A stretch of DNA of 64,000 bases from Brachynemurus nebulosus (GCA_035578155.1 JAPWDM010000015.1:4651501-4715500); one strand, 5' to 3'; positions 32,517 to 44,925 are shown, counted from the stretch's first letter. Notes: generated from the sequence alone by a model not told the origin. A program made the numbers and translations.

Positions 32517-34397
32517 CCAGAAATATTAGGAGTATGACAAATTCAATTTCAGCACGTCAACGATGGGCAAGAAGTCACGGATTACACACGGCCATCATCA
32601 CTCATTTATTAAGTGAAATTGGGTTAAAAACCAAAAGTGATGCGATAACTGATTTGAAGGAGAGTGTCATAAAAAAAATAACACAAAAGTTACAGATTTT
32701 ATGACATCTATTAATCAGTATATAAATCCCTTTGATCCCATTTTTAATAACGATAAACTTTACAACATTACAAGTGGAGAGGCTGCTTCACCAGAAGCTG
32801 AAACGTTTTTCTGAATATTGAAAAAAATGGAAATTTCGCACGTGAAAATTTTTTCAAGGAATGCATTGAAAATCCTGAAAGATATGCGTCATCAATAAAA
32901 AAGAACAAAGTTCATACTTTTGCTCAGTCGGTGAAAAGGAAGAAAATAGTGGTTTCTGGAAAGGTAAAGGAAATTCGTCTCCAGAGGGATTTGTTTGAAC
33001 GTTTACTAGCTTTATCAATGCATAATAATATTGATATTGAAAAGGTTTTGAGTTATTCGCTAACACCTATTCCTTTGTCATTAGCTCATATGGATGAATC
33101 GATTTGTAAAACAGATAAGTCGCCTTTATTACCATTATTGGAAGAAAACGTTAACACTGCTAATTTTTCGCACATTGATATTTCCATTGTTGATGGTTTC
33201 TTTTTACTTAATACTCTAAAAGAAATCCCGCGAACTTTTGGCGATATATCAACAAAAAAAAATTGTAACACATTTGTGTGGTATGACCAGTGAACGAATA
33301 GATATTATTTTTGAAAAGTATTTTATACCCTCCCTAAAGAATATAGAAAAAAATTGCCGTGGAATGTTTAACCGCGATTATTGCATTTCTGGACCCCAAC
33401 AAGTAAGACCAGCAGATTTTTCAAAAGAAATGAGAAATATTAAATTTAAAGAGGCATTAGTTACTTTATTTATTAAGCATTGGGCTGAACGTGACATAGC
33501 AGAAATAATTGGTAATAAAATAATTAATGTTAATTTTGATACTTGTTATGAGTATAAAGTTTGCAACGGCAAAGTTATCCGTACTGAAAATACCAATTTG
33601 AATTGTTTTGGCCACGAGGAAGCTGATACAAAAATCATATATCACCTTTATTTACAATATTGATATCGAGGCTAATGTTGTAATACGTTGTTCCGACACC
33701 GACGTTCTAATTGCAACATTGGGAAATATGGAAAAATTAAATACTTTACTAAATATATATGTATAGATTTCGGCACAGGGAATACACGGCGGCACATTAA
33801 TGTTAACAAAATTTATGAAAAATTAGGTTCGTTGGTATGTAATGCGTTACCTGCATTACATGCGCTCACCGGCTGTGATTATAACCCTGCATTTTTCCGT
33901 CGAGGTAAAAAAAAACCATTTAAAAAGATGATTTCTTGCGAAAAATATCAAAAAGCCCTCGCTGAACTCCATTCCATAGATAGTCATGACTGTACAGCAA
34001 CTTTCAATACTTTACAAGAATTCATTTGTCGTGTATATAATATAAAAAAAAAACCAACAAACTCAATGAAGCAAGATACGAATTTTTTTAAAAACGTATG
34101 ATATTAATAATGCAAATGAATCTTTTCAACATAAGATATATAATTTTGATGCTTCTAACCTGCCGTCATGTGAGACAGAATTTAGGCAACAATTTCTACG
34201 GGCGGTATTTATCACAAAAATGTGGAAAAATTGTAATTTAAAATATCCGACGGAATATGCTGAGCCCACGAATTATGGCTGGATACAAGTTGACCAGAAC
34301 TTTAAATGGTTCGAAGGAGAGCAAATACCGTTGTCATATAGCGACTTAATCCATAAGTTAACAATAGATGAAGAATCTATCGATCAAGATCAAACAG
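32512..34397 (+). pseudogene. Uncharacterised Cys/His gene, C-terminal part with nuclease-like motifs
   Basis: The reading continues after the Transib with IRSMTNSISARQRWARSHG. After a stop at 32702 and frame changes come SVKRKKIVVSGKVKE, LKNIEKNCRGMFNRD, GHEEADTKIIYH (33630), RCSDTDVLIATLGNM (about 33685), LPALHALTGCDYNPAF (about 33850) and the WFEGEQIP end. The pair SDTDVLI plus HALTGCD looks like the acidic core of PIN/FEN1-type nucleases; this is an inference. It ends at an ACAG|GTGA donor. Confidence 0.65.
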
Positions 34398-34472
34398 GTG
34401 ATTTTTTGTAATCCTTAAATTATTTTTTCATACTAAATGATAATAAACATTGAAATGTACATTTAATTTCAG

Positions 34473-34549
34473 ATGAGGAAAGAATGGATGAAAATGCAGA
34501 CCTCACTACTGAGGACAGATATGAAGACAGTGATGGGGAAAGTAATTAA
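34473..34549 (+). pseudogene. Uncharacterised Cys/His gene, last exon
   Basis: The acceptor ATTTAATTTCAG (ending 34472) joins in frame (G|AT) to a short acidic tail, DEERMDENADLTTEDRYED, ending at TAA 34547-34549. This marks the 3' end of the gene whose first exon is at 11369. Confidence 0.65.
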
Positions 34550-34750
34550 TAACAAACGTAAAATGTATAAAATTTATTCATAATAGTAATAATAATTATT
34601 GAAATAATATGTACCGATTTTTATTTTTGGTAGTATTACCTAAAACTATTGAAAAAGTAAAATTCTTTTTTACAAATTTCGCAACAAATAAGATATTTTT
34701 TTAGGTCTTTGTAACCCGACATAACATTCACCTAAATTTATCTGAAGGTA

Positions 34751-36471
34751 TATAGGGTGGGATTGCCTAATGTCGGCCGGTGCCCTAAGGTCGGCCACTT
34801 GTTGCTTTTTTTTTTAAAATAAGGCCTTAAGAAATAAAAAATGCTTGGAAATCACACGGAAACAAAAGGTTCACCTATTCTAGATGTACGATTTCTAAAA
34901 TGAATATTTTTTGTCAAGTAGTTAGTGTTTTATTACACTTAATCGATTGATAAATGGCAATTTGTGTTGAAAATGAATCGGCCGTTCTATAATTTGTAAG
35001 TTTAGTCAGTGCGGGAAATAAGCAATTATTCTTAAAGTTTTTAACAGTAACGATTAAATTTATGAAACTGATGACATTATACACCTCCAAAGAAGTTAGA
35101 AATTGTTTAAAACGTTTATCGTTTGAAATTTAAAAAATAAACGGGTGGCCGACATTAGGGATAAAATTTGTGAAGAAATCCTAAGGTCGGCCAGGCCGTC
35201 AACAAACTATTTTTCATGTACATATTATTATTATTAACACACTAGTTGTAGGTAGTGGTCATAATAAGTGCTTCTGAAGTTACGCTATTCTAAAATCGAA
35301 ATGTTTTTTATTATTTGTATTTAAACGATACTTTTCGTAATCGTAAATTTTGATCGTAAATATTTCATAAACGGTGAGTCGTAGTGACAAAATAACGAAA
35401 TTTTTGAAGGCTTAAGCGAAGCAAGTTATGGGTATTCCAAACGTATTGCGACTATTAAAACCTACTTTTCGTTATCGAAAATTATCGATATCGAATTACT
35501 TATCAAAAATTGGTTATAACTGGTTAATTTAGGCCCAATTAGTCCGATTGAGTTGGTAAGCAGTAACATATTTAAAAAAAATTACATTTCGTTACTTTTC
35601 GAAAACATAAACTTTTGATCGTAAATATCTCGTAAACGGTGCGTCGTAGCAAAAAAATAACGAAATTTTTGAAGGCTTAAGCGAAGCAAGTTATGGGTAT
35701 TCCAAACGTATTGCAAATATTAAAACCTACTTTTCGTTATCGAAAATTATCGATATCGAATTACTTATCATAAAGTGATTATAACTGATTAAATCAGGCT
35801 CTGTTAGTCCCAATATTGACATAACAAAAAATTTATTTGTCAACTTGACCTTAATTTCCTCTTTTAACAATCGAAATTGCTTTAATTTAGATAATAGCAG
35901 TTTTATGCATATTTATGTCTTAAGCAAAAGTAATCGTAATAATGTAATTAAATTACATCTTTTGTAATTTAGAAACTACAAATTACGATAATTATTGAAC
36001 GTTAATATTATTTTTGCCAAAAATTATCAGTTTATTTAATATTAATATGTAATGTTGTTATTGATTAAAAAATATTTAAAAATGTTCTTTTATAATTCTA
36101 TTTTAGTTTAAATTTAAATTAATAAAATATTTTAATGCTAAAGAGTTTTCTTTAAACGTTTTCCTTACTCTTGTAATCAACTACAATCAGGTAATTCATT
36201 TCTATTATGAAAAATCCGGGTGGCCGACCTTAGGAACATTTTTGGCCGACTTTAGGGCACAGGTGGCCGACGTAAGGGAAATACATTTTTAAAGATAAAA
36301 ATTAAAATATTGTAATTGTTTATTAATTTAGAAATTTAATCTCTATTTAGTTAGAAAGGCGATACTTAAAAGTACTTAAAGAGATGACAAAAATACGCGT
36401 AAATTCAAAATTCAGAATTCTGCATATCATTAATTGTTTAAGTGGCCGACTTTTAGCACTCTCACCCTATA
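34751..36471. mobile_element. TIR element TAGGGTGrGA with GTCGGCC repeats
   Basis: The ends TAGGGTGGGATTGCCTAA and (reverse complement) TAGGGTGAGAGTGCTAAA lie at 34753 and 36469, with TA on both sides. Near the ends the motif TGGCCGACnTTAGG recurs several times. The interior holds two diverged units of the 266-bp repeat (35330-35830), also found in the MULE-like element. No coding sequence. Confidence 0.75.
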
Positions 36472-37404
36472 TCCACATTTCAGACTTTTGGAATTCCAGT
36501 CGGCCGATAACCCGGAACTGTGTATATTTTGAACATTTTTCGTTTGGTAAAAATTAATTTTTTACCAAAATTTCAAGTTTTTCCACATTTTCTTCTACTA
36601 GGTGGTAAATAAATCACATAAGCTTTTGAGTGATTATCATATCATATTTAAACTAATTGTCGAGTAAAATTAACATTTTTTGTAATAAAAATGAATTTTT
36701 TGCTAAAATTTGCAAAAATTCTAAAATTTCGTAAATAATTGTTTACATCGTAATAAAGAGCGGCAAAAAGTACATACGACAGGCTTTGAGCCATTATCCC
36801 ATCTAAACGGGTTTTTGTGAAAAAATATTTTTTGTAAATGCAAATTCGCTGTGTTAGGCAGGATACTACGACAGAGGTTTTTTTTGATTTGTGACTAAAA
36901 TCAGAGGCCCCTATGTCTGCCACCTTTATTTTCATCTTCCAGGAAGTATATTAAATCCAAAAATATAGAATAGAAAGATGATGAAATGACTTAGTCGGCC
37001 ATTTTTTTTTACATTTTTGCAATTATTTTTTATCAAAATGCAGCGATGTGGATGTCTGCCATCTACAGATTTGTTATATACTGACTGTCATTAATACAAT
37101 ATATCAATGCCAAACACGATGCTATGATTTAAGGGGGCTCTTTTTTTGCATTTTCAAAATTTATTTGCAAAAAAAGTCAGCGCCACCTGAGCTTCGTTTT
37201 AACTTTTTCTTATTCGCACAGTAGTAAACTACATAACATATTACTATCAATGACGATGCTATCATATACCTAAATTGCCACCAACACCCTAGCTAATAGA
37301 AATATTTACACTACTACTTGAAGTTGACGGTTCACTTGAATTTTCAAATTTACTAACCGTAACCTTTAAATAATAAAACATTTAAACAACTAGATATTAT
37401 TTAA
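36472..37404. other. No gene seen; degenerate AT-rich repeats
   Basis: Long A/T-rich stretch with loosely repeated blocks (for example TATCATATCATA, GTAATAAAnnnG, ATGCTATCATA). A 95-codon minus-strand frame has no recognisable domain and I take it as chance. Confidence 0.4.
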
Positions 37405-38016
37405 TTAACCCTTTGCACTCGATGGGCGCCGCCACGCGACACAATAAATATTAATTCCACTCGTTAGGCGTCGCAGCAGCGCCATAAACAATAGGTACGT
37501 ATTTTATTATTTACAACACGCTAGGGGACCTAAGGCCCGATTTACATTAACGCTCCGCTCTCAGTACGATATCACTCCGCTCCCGGTTCGATAAAATATT
37601 CTTACATAATAAATAAAGAGTGTATTCACATCATCGCTCTGATATTCGTCCGATATCAGTCATGGTTCGCTCTCGCTTCAATACCGCTCCAATACCAATA
37701 CGACTGAGATAATATTTTATCGGAGCGATATCAGACCCTATATCGATGATAGTGAACACGTTTTTTATTCCACTTCGCTCCGTTTCTCAACCATCTTCAT
37801 TTATTGGAAAATTATTATACTAGGAAAACATCATACAACACAACGACGCACGTCTTGCTACAATACATTTTGATACATACTACTAAAATTAACTAATAGA
37901 TATATTGTATTATGGATATTATGTTCTCCTAATACAATAGTGTTTGCAGCGTTTTAAAACTACTGTCGAGTAGCTGAGTACCCATACTAAAAAATGGTTC
38001 GAGTACAAAGGGTTAA
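37405..38016. mobile_element. piggyBac-type MITE (TTAA, CCCTTTG ends)
   Basis: TTAA at 37405-37408 and 38013-38016 bracket inverted ends CCCTTTGCACTCGA and TCGAGTACAAAGGG. TTAA duplication with CCC-starting ends is the piggyBac pattern. The 604-bp body is non-coding and carries repeated GCTCCGCTC/CGATATCA motifs. Confidence 0.85.
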
Positions 38017-38533
38017 ATACTACCGTATACTTAATAAAAACGTTCTTACCCAGGGTGGTAATAACACTGATGGCACAGCATTTGGAAATAATCGACGCTA
38101 TCCTTTTCTTGTTAAATAGAAACAGTTTAGGGTAAAATGTTTCGAACATACATAAGAATGTTTAGTCGGTATTCAGCTACTTCGTCCCCCAGTTCGATTT
38201 ACCCATATTGTTTTTCTCGTACTATCACTTGGAAATATAATGTCAAATTAAAATAAATATTAGTTACGGATTAATTTATTTACTGCTATTCGGTACAACT
38301 TTCATCGAAAATTAATTGTAATTTTATCACTTAAAATACTGTAACAAATATTAAAATTAATTTTTGGAGAAATTTGCGTCAATAGTGTGCGACAATCAAT
38401 GAGTTATATTTGTTTTTGAAGTCTTTTTTATTTTTTAGTTTTTTCATATTTAATTAATTACAACTACAATCTGTTTCTTTATAAAACTAAAACATGTTAA
38501 TAATAAAGAAGATAATGAAGATTAGATAATAAA

Positions 38534-38611
<78 letters not shown>
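38534..38611. repeat. (TA)n microsatellite
   Basis: About 39 uninterrupted TA units. Confidence 0.97.
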
Positions 38612-38612
<1 letters not shown>

Positions 38613-38736
38613 GAACTTTGTAAGCAAATATATGTAATTATATTTTACAAATAATTTACTAAATTCGGACCTGTAAGTTAAAGAATACAAATGACACGTC
38701 GCACAGTGCGGCCGTAGGCCGCACTGTGCGGCCAAA

Positions 38737-39135
38737 AGTCGAATAATAAAGGAAATGCTATCGAAATCGGTATAGGGAGGTTTTTGGGGTCGCTGATTAC
38801 GAATCTGTTATCAGAACTAACAAATTCAAAATGGCGGATCCAATATGGCGGTTGGCCATACCAAAAAAACTCGAATAATGAACGAAATGCTCTCAAAATT
38901 GGTATAGGGGGGTTTTTGGGGTCGCTGATTACGAATCTGTTATCAGAACTAACAAATTCAAAATGGCGGATCCAATATGGCGGTTGGCCATACCAAAAAA
39001 ACTCGAATAATGAACGAAATGCTCTCAAAATCGGTATAGGGGGGTTTTTGGGGTCGCTGATTACGAATCTGTTATCAGAATTATCAAATTCAAAATGGCG
39101 GATCCAATATGGCGCTATGCTATACGAAAAAATTC
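38737..39135. repeat. 132-bp tandem repeat, three units, inside Transib 2
   Basis: GGTATAGGGnGGTTTTTGGG starts at 38769, 38901 and 39033, with nearly identical text between. Units include CAAAATGGCGGATCCAATAT. As 132 is a multiple of three, a chance 127-codon frame of 44-residue repeats appears on the plus strand. It is not a gene. Confidence 0.95.
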
Positions 39136-39447
39136 GATTAAAATGGAAAATAATAACGAATAATTAAAAGCAATTTTTTAATATCATTTTGCATACTTTA
39201 TTGTCAATTTACAGAAAATTACAATAAAATACAATACTTTGACAAAATTCACAATAGAAGCCTGAAATAGAAGAAAAATTTTTTTTATCAATAGTCACCA
39301 TGCAGAATCGGAGTTGTGTTTGATAAATTATTGTTGAGTATAAAACTGAGATTTAAAAAATAAATCAAATTTTTTATCAAAATTAAACTTTTTGAATTAC
39401 AAATAAAACATATTTGAGCATGGTGTGCGCTGAAAAAACATTAAATA

Positions 39448-42405
39448 TTACAAAAAAAAGTTTCCATTGCCAATGTCATAAGATTCGCCTTCTTCCGCAT
39501 CAGTACTTGCATCGGTGTCTGCAGAACTGTCAGAATACAATTCACCAACAATCCCAGCATTGTCTGATGGAGATTTTAACAAATTTATTGTTTCTTGCGA
39601 TAAATGTTTGAGAGGTTTGGCGGGTAATTTTCGGAGACTGGAAATGTATGGATCAGAAGCAATTAGAAATCTTTTAAAAACGTCCTCCATGGTTTTTTGT
39701 CGGTGATTTTTTCTTGCGAAACGCAACCGATATATTTTGAAATATTTATTACAAGCCTCTTGGGCATCTTCAGACATTTGCCCAATAGGTAACAGTGACT
39801 GTTCGATGATTTCAGGGCCATGAATCAAAAGTTTGTGAACTAAAGTAGGTAAATAATACCATTCGTATTTTTCGACAACTGCTTTAGCTAAATCCAGGCA
39901 ATACTTTCTAAATTTATCTACGTCGATGTAATGGCCACTTGCGATAGTTTGCAATACTATATAAAATCGATGTATAATATCTTCATCAATTCCAAGTATT
40001 TGAGCAGATTTGTCATAATTTTCAAAAAAAACTCGAGCCGTGTTTCCATCGTTTGAAGTTCCACTACCAGATTTTGGTTTGTCAACATTCAAACCCAATT
40101 CTTCTTTGAAAGTTTCTTGAATAGTCTTTTTTCTAGACGCAACGGATTTTTTTTCGTCCTGACTACTAGCCCGCCATTTTTTTATGTCCAATCTGTAAGA
40201 TACATGTAGTAAATACTCGAAGCAGCGGATCCAGCAATGTAAAGTTGATAGGCCAAACTTTAAGTGCTCTGTAGAAATTTGTTTCGTCAACATTTCATCT
40301 ATTTTATTGAACTCCGAAATTTTACATTTGCATACATAACAACACTGTGCAGATTTTGTATCGGTTAATGAATTGCACACTTTAGTATCAATCATTGTTA
40401 ATTGAAAATCATATGCAATGGATACATGTTTTGCATTAATCGCCGTTTTAAAAGGAACCAAATTTTTTATTTGTTTTTCAATTTCATCCGTTGTTTCTTT
40501 CGTTAAATCCACAGATTCTTTTGCGCACTCGATTACAATAGGTCGACAAAATCTAGTGGACGAGGGTCTTGGATTTTTCCAGACAATAGTTTTCTTCTGT
40601 GTCACCGGATCTGTATATATGAGCTGTAGTGGCACGAAAGACGTAAAAAAAATATTTTCGTCACTACTACTGTTTTCGTCACGTTTTTGTTTGTATTCAC
40701 TGTGACCTGAACTGCCATCACAGCCCCATTTACAGTACAAAATTAAATTTTTCAGCATTTCTTCTGGTAAATTTTTCAAAACTTCCAATTGCAACTTAAC
40801 AATTCGTTCGGTTGTGTGGTTTAATAAAGGTTGCAATTTTGCTTCTGCTTTGTTTATTGTGTAATTAGTAGTACCTGCCAGTGGGTAGCATTTTCTCCTT
40901 GCACTTTGTATCTTTTTATAAGAAGGTATTATCTTTGATTTCTTTTCCAGAAGAGCATTTCGTAGCTGTTGATACTTGCTTTGAGATAAATCTAGTTCAA
41001 CAAACAATGAAAGAGCTTCGTCGTCATCGAAAGGAAGATTTTGATCGTCGAACTCTAAAGATTTTCTTACTTTTGCAGCTTTAGTAGGGCTTCCATGCGA
41101 AATGTTATCAATAACCTTCGCAAAATCTGTGTTGCCTTCAGACCGCAACTTAATCTTTGCTGCATAAACAAGTTCTTCAGATGATTTTTCTTTTCGTAAC
41201 GCTTCTGTCATTCTACGTTTAGTACGGTCAGAACCCTCTGTAAAATCAACTTTTCGACGACCCAATGCAGCCGGTTTTTTCTCAGTTTTTTCTTCTCCTT
41301 TTTTTTCTTCTACTTTTTTCAGTTCAACAGATGTTTTGAGCCAATCGTGATTGTTTTTCTCAAAAGCATCTTGTTTTCTGTGACAAGCAGTCCATCTTGT
41401 TTTAAACTGATGAACCAATTTTGAGATTGCTTGTTTATGATCATTGGATAGTGAATGGTTTGAACCATATTTATCTTTATAAAGATTTTCAACTTTTGCA
41501 TAAACTTTTTGAATATCTGTTAATACATCTTTGATTTCATTGAATAAATCCAGTCTAGTGATTGTTTTTGCGCCGTCATTTGCAGTTGAAGTATTTGAAC
41601 CTAAAAAACAAACAAACAAATAAAAATGAATAAAATAAAATGTAAAAATTGAAAATATTAAATCTAATATAATTTTAGTTTTATCATAAAAAATTTTGCT
41701 ATAAATTGCAAACAGGAATTTTCTTTGAAAAATAATTTATAAATAAATTTATGAAGCTTATTTTTTAATGCAAAGTAAAAAAATTATGTCAAAAAGACTT
41801 ATGAAATGTTCATACGATTACTCGCACCCATCCCATGCATGCTATGCGTCTCGCGCGTGCAAACACACACACATGACTCCATACCAGCTTCAGCAAAGGA
41901 CCAACACTAAAGCAGCACGAACGCGCGGCATCGCATCGGCACGTATAGTCCCTGCTGACTGCTCTCTTCTTCTACTCTTCTGTCTCCCTCCTTATTTTTC
42001 ACATGCAGTATACTGCTTCCATTTTAAGTTTCGCGTATTCGCTTGGGTTGTTAAAATTTTTTATGTTGACACTTTTATTTGCTTTCATTTTCCAGGTGTT
42101 GTCATATTGTAAACTGACTGTTTTGCATTATTTTTAAAGAAAAGTTCATAAAAACTCAGACCGCAGGAGTCCGCACCAAAATTTTTTTTTATTTTATAGT
42201 TTATACTTTCATTTATATCTCCTATAAGTTTCGAAGCAGGATACTGCAGGATACCTTAACTTTTTGATCGAAAACCCCGAGAATATTATAAATAAAAGAT
42301 CGAAAAATAGCCCTTACATTATTATTTATAACAATTGTTTACTTAACAATTAGTAGTTGAGCTATTTTTTTATTCGTTCTACTTACTTTCACCTGTAGAT
42401 TCCAT
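39448..42405 (-). CDS. Transib 2 transposase, RAG1-core-like, apparently intact
   Basis: Two exons: ATG at 42405 to 42387, then 41600 to 39448. The donor is GAAA|GTAAGT, the acceptor is TTTTTTAG, and together they give 723 residues with frame kept. Catalytic-type residues sit at D301 (WGCDGSSGHS), D411 (MIDTKVC) and E617 or E621 (SEDAQEACNK). Zinc ligands are C427/C430 (CYVC) and H595/H600 (VHKLLIHG). Spacing follows RAG1 D600, D708, C727, C730, H937, H942 and E962 closely (110 vs 108 between Asps, 3 between Cys, 5 between His). No frameshift or stop is present. The intron of about 790 bp has GC-rich patches that may include regulatory DNA. It is probably a nuclear DDE transposase. Confidence 0.93.
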
Positions 42406-42680
42406 TTTGTCTGACTGCGATATTTTTCTTTTAACCAATTTCACACGCGTATGAAGAAAGCGTTTACCAAAGGCGCGTTTGTGCAGAAGCGTAGCGCTCG
42501 CGCGACGGTCGCGTTCCGACTGAGATTTTGAGGGGGATTGGACAAAAGGGGCATAACTATAGACGGTTTCCAACTCTAGGGGGGGCCCTTTAGCCAACCC
42601 AACGACGAAAAACCCCATACTAGAAACTTTTTTTTTTGACTTTTGGCCGCACAGTGGGCCTACGGCCGCACTGTGCGTCG

Positions 42681-42955
42681 TCCTCACTATGGCGTCCGAC
42701 AATATGGCGTCCTCAAAAACAGATGATTTCTATAAAACAATATATTACTTACAAATGATAAGAAACACCGTCAGTTGCCTTTGTAACTTGCGAACTTCTG
42801 ACATGTTGCACACAAAACGATTTTAATTAACAAAAAATCATTTAAAACTGTATAATTAATTGCTTAAAAATCGTTGCAAACGCGCTACGTATGCCACAAA
42901 GTACCATATATAACTAACTTAAATGAATTGGTCCGATGTTGACCGCCGTGGTTCT
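42681..42955. other. No gene seen
   Basis: Flank of Transib 2. It contains two CTATGGCGTCC/ATATGGCGTCC copies just outside the duplication but no longer repeat. Confidence 0.4.
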
Positions 42956-43520
42956 GGCATATATGAAACCATATACCCATTCTACATATATACCTATAAG
43001 AGTATTTAAAATTTCTTTGACCTGGGTCTAAAAGCTAGAAAAAACCATTGTCGTTAGTTATGAAGAGGTCACTTGATCTACCACCGTAGCATTTAGACTT
43101 AAAGCAAAAAAACGCTGAAGGTGTTATACCAAATAAAAACTTAACTGTGTATACGGATTTATATTGAAAGTACATATGATTTCGAGTTTTAATTAAGCTT
43201 GGTTGTTCATATTTTATTTCTGTGCAATCTATAATAACTCTAGTATCAGGATAGTGTTTTTTTTTTATTTTATTTTTTTAAACTAGAGGCATAGTCTCAT
43301 ATACAGTTTCCTTACTTGGTCAAAAAATGAACTTTTCTGTCTTCTTTGCTAGTAGTATTAGTATTTTGTGAAAAATTCTTGAAACGTTTGTTGGATCAAT
43401 ATCAAAAAAAGTCGCTATACCCTTCACAGGACAATCCAGTCTTTATTTTAATTTAAAAAATGAGTAGCCGATTCTCTTGAATAATTTTACGACTCTTCAA
43501 TGACGGTATAAGGAAGAAAA
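42956..43520 (-). pseudogene. ISL2EU/PIF-Harbinger-like DDE transposase, decayed
   Basis: The minus strand reads, with frame breaks: PVKGIATFFDI-like and ETVYETMPL pieces, then YPDTRVIIDCTEIKYEQPS (first Asp/Glu block, about 43200-43255), YKSVYTVKFLFGITPS (about 43120-43165) and SKCYGGRSSDLFIT (about 43065-43110). These follow the order of DDE_4-type transposases of the ISL2EU group. Stops and shifts show it is dead. Confidence 0.78.
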
Positions 43521-43849
43521 ACATTCCCATTTGAAACGAAATTCGCTGATGTAAAAATGATTCTTATAGTGTAGACTTACAGTGTAACGAGCTTACTCTA
43601 GAAACAAAGAACATGATGGAAAGTTTTAATTGCCAGACTTTTCCAGTATACAAACTGTAACTCTTATAAAAAATTTGTTCCGTATGTATTTTAAAAGACA
43701 AAAATGAATTTTGTAACGCACAAATTCAAACAAATATTGTTATAATGGTACCAAGAAATAGATTTTACTAAAAATAATAAAATTTATTTAAAAAATAATA
43801 GTCTTCGTTTAAAATATTTTTAATTATTTCTTTACTGAGGGATATTTCA

Positions 43850-44280
43850 TATGGCTTCACGAATTCTATCTTTCGTATTTTCCCTAGTCGCTGGTTTAAC
43901 CGAGCAAACCTTTACTTTGATGTATCCTCACAGGAAATAGTGGGATGAGATCAGGCGGCCTCGTTTGCCAATGAATCAAAGCACTCTCGATACCTATCCA
44001 TCTTTGGAGATAAGTTTCATTTAAGTATCCTGCAACTAATCTATTACTAGAAGTTGTAGCTCCGTCTTGTTAAACTAACATGATATGGGTAGCATGTCTC
44101 TTGTTTTAAAATTGTAACGACAGAGCGTTGACTAATTCCACCATTTTTAGCTAACTCTATAATTACTACAATGTGGATTCACTGCAATAGATGCAAGTAC
44201 TACAGTTTTATGTAACTCATTAGTGGCGTTCGTTAAATGGCTATTTCTAACGGGAACTCAAACTCCCTGTATCCTCTACA
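43850..44280 (-). pseudogene. Mariner-like transposase relic
   Basis: On the minus strand, pieces such as GISQRSVVTILKQE and DGATTSSNRLVAGYLNETYLQ, then RWIG and PPDLIPL, follow the layout of the insect mariner/IS630-type family (HTH, a D region, YLNxxxxxRWIG, then a PDLxPL block before the last acidic residue). Frameshifts separate them. Confidence 0.7.
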
Positions 44281-44329
44281 TCGCATGATGTTTGGTTAAA
44301 GCTAAAAAGCATTTATTAATCAAAGGATC

Positions 44330-44645
44330 CTGCCCGAAAAGCCACTTTGTTAAAGCAATTAACGTTACAACGTATGAGTGATAGTGGAAATATACTCGAA
44401 CATATGGATAAGTTTTTGACGCTGTGGATAAATTATTTGAAATGGGAGTGAAAATTAATCCCGATCTCGCTGTACCATTGAATCAAGAGATGAATTACCT
44501 TCGCCGGAAACTCTTCGTGTGAAAATAATCGAGGAAAGCGATGCTCGGAATAATGCGGCTCGTACGGCGACAGTTCGAAATGCCTTAATAGCCGGAAACA
44601 ATACTACTAAAACGTGACGTAAATTAAGAAAGAAAATCGAAGGCG
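44330..44645 (+). pseudogene. Copia gag relic
   Basis: Plus-strand pieces LLKQLTLQRMSDSGNILEHM and FDAVDKLFEMGVKINPDL, then ESRDELPSPETLRVKIIEES, match the order of Copia Gag (UBN2-type). A short deletion and frame changes lie between them near 44475. No pol or LTR is seen. Confidence 0.75.
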
Positions 44646-44686
44646 ATGGAAATAGGGACACTGCTGGAAATAGTGACTTTGACATG

Positions 44687-44925
44687 AAAACTAGGTGGTG
44701 AGGTTAGTTAAGGTTACCCTTTGCCCGAAGGTTAGGTTAGTTTTGACAACATACTTCGATTTTGACAAAAAACTAGGTGGTGAGGTTAGTTAAGGTTGCC
44801 CTTTGCTCGAAAGTTAGATTAGTTTTGGCAATATACTTCGATTTTTTATATAAAAACTAGGTAGTGAATTTAGTTAAGGTTACCTTTTGCCCGAAGGTTA
44901 GGTTAGTTTTGACAATATACTTTGT
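44687..44925 (+). repeat. About 82-bp tandem repeat, three units
   Basis: AAAACTAGGTrGTGAnnTTAGTTAAGGTT starts at 44687, about 44768 and about 44853. Each unit also has TTTGCnCGAAnGTTAGnTTAG. Confidence 0.9.

Larger units (their letters stand above)
38697..42680. mobile_element. Transib element 2 (RAG1-related), CACAGTG ends, CGTCG duplication
   Basis: The element spans 38702-42675 and is flanked by CGTCG on both sides (38697-38701, 42676-42680). Both ends start with CACAGTG, the consensus heptamer of V(D)J signals. CCAAAAGTC follows after 23 bp on the left and 22 bp on the right. The heptamer is part of a palindrome, CACAGTGCGGCC-GTA-GGCCGCACTGTG on the left (one base missing on the right). 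It encodes an uninterrupted transposase on the minus strand. Three 132-bp repeats lie between the left end and the gene's stop. Confidence 0.95.

Noticed and set aside
36648..36935. 95-codon minus-strand frame
   Set aside because: AT-rich low-complexity translation without any recognisable motif.
38784..39167. 127-codon plus-strand frame of three 44-residue repeats
   Set aside because: It is the 132-bp DNA repeat (a multiple of three) in the Transib left end, on the strand opposite the transposase.
41768..42112. Plus-strand frame inside the Transib 2 intron
   Set aside because: No recognisable domain, and it is antisense to a well-supported gene; the GC-rich patch is more likely promoter or intron sequence.
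42379..42702. 107-codon frame over the right Transib end as an alternative N-terminus
   Set aside because: It begins outside the element and runs through the terminal palindrome. The internal ATG at 42405 with a good donor is simpler.
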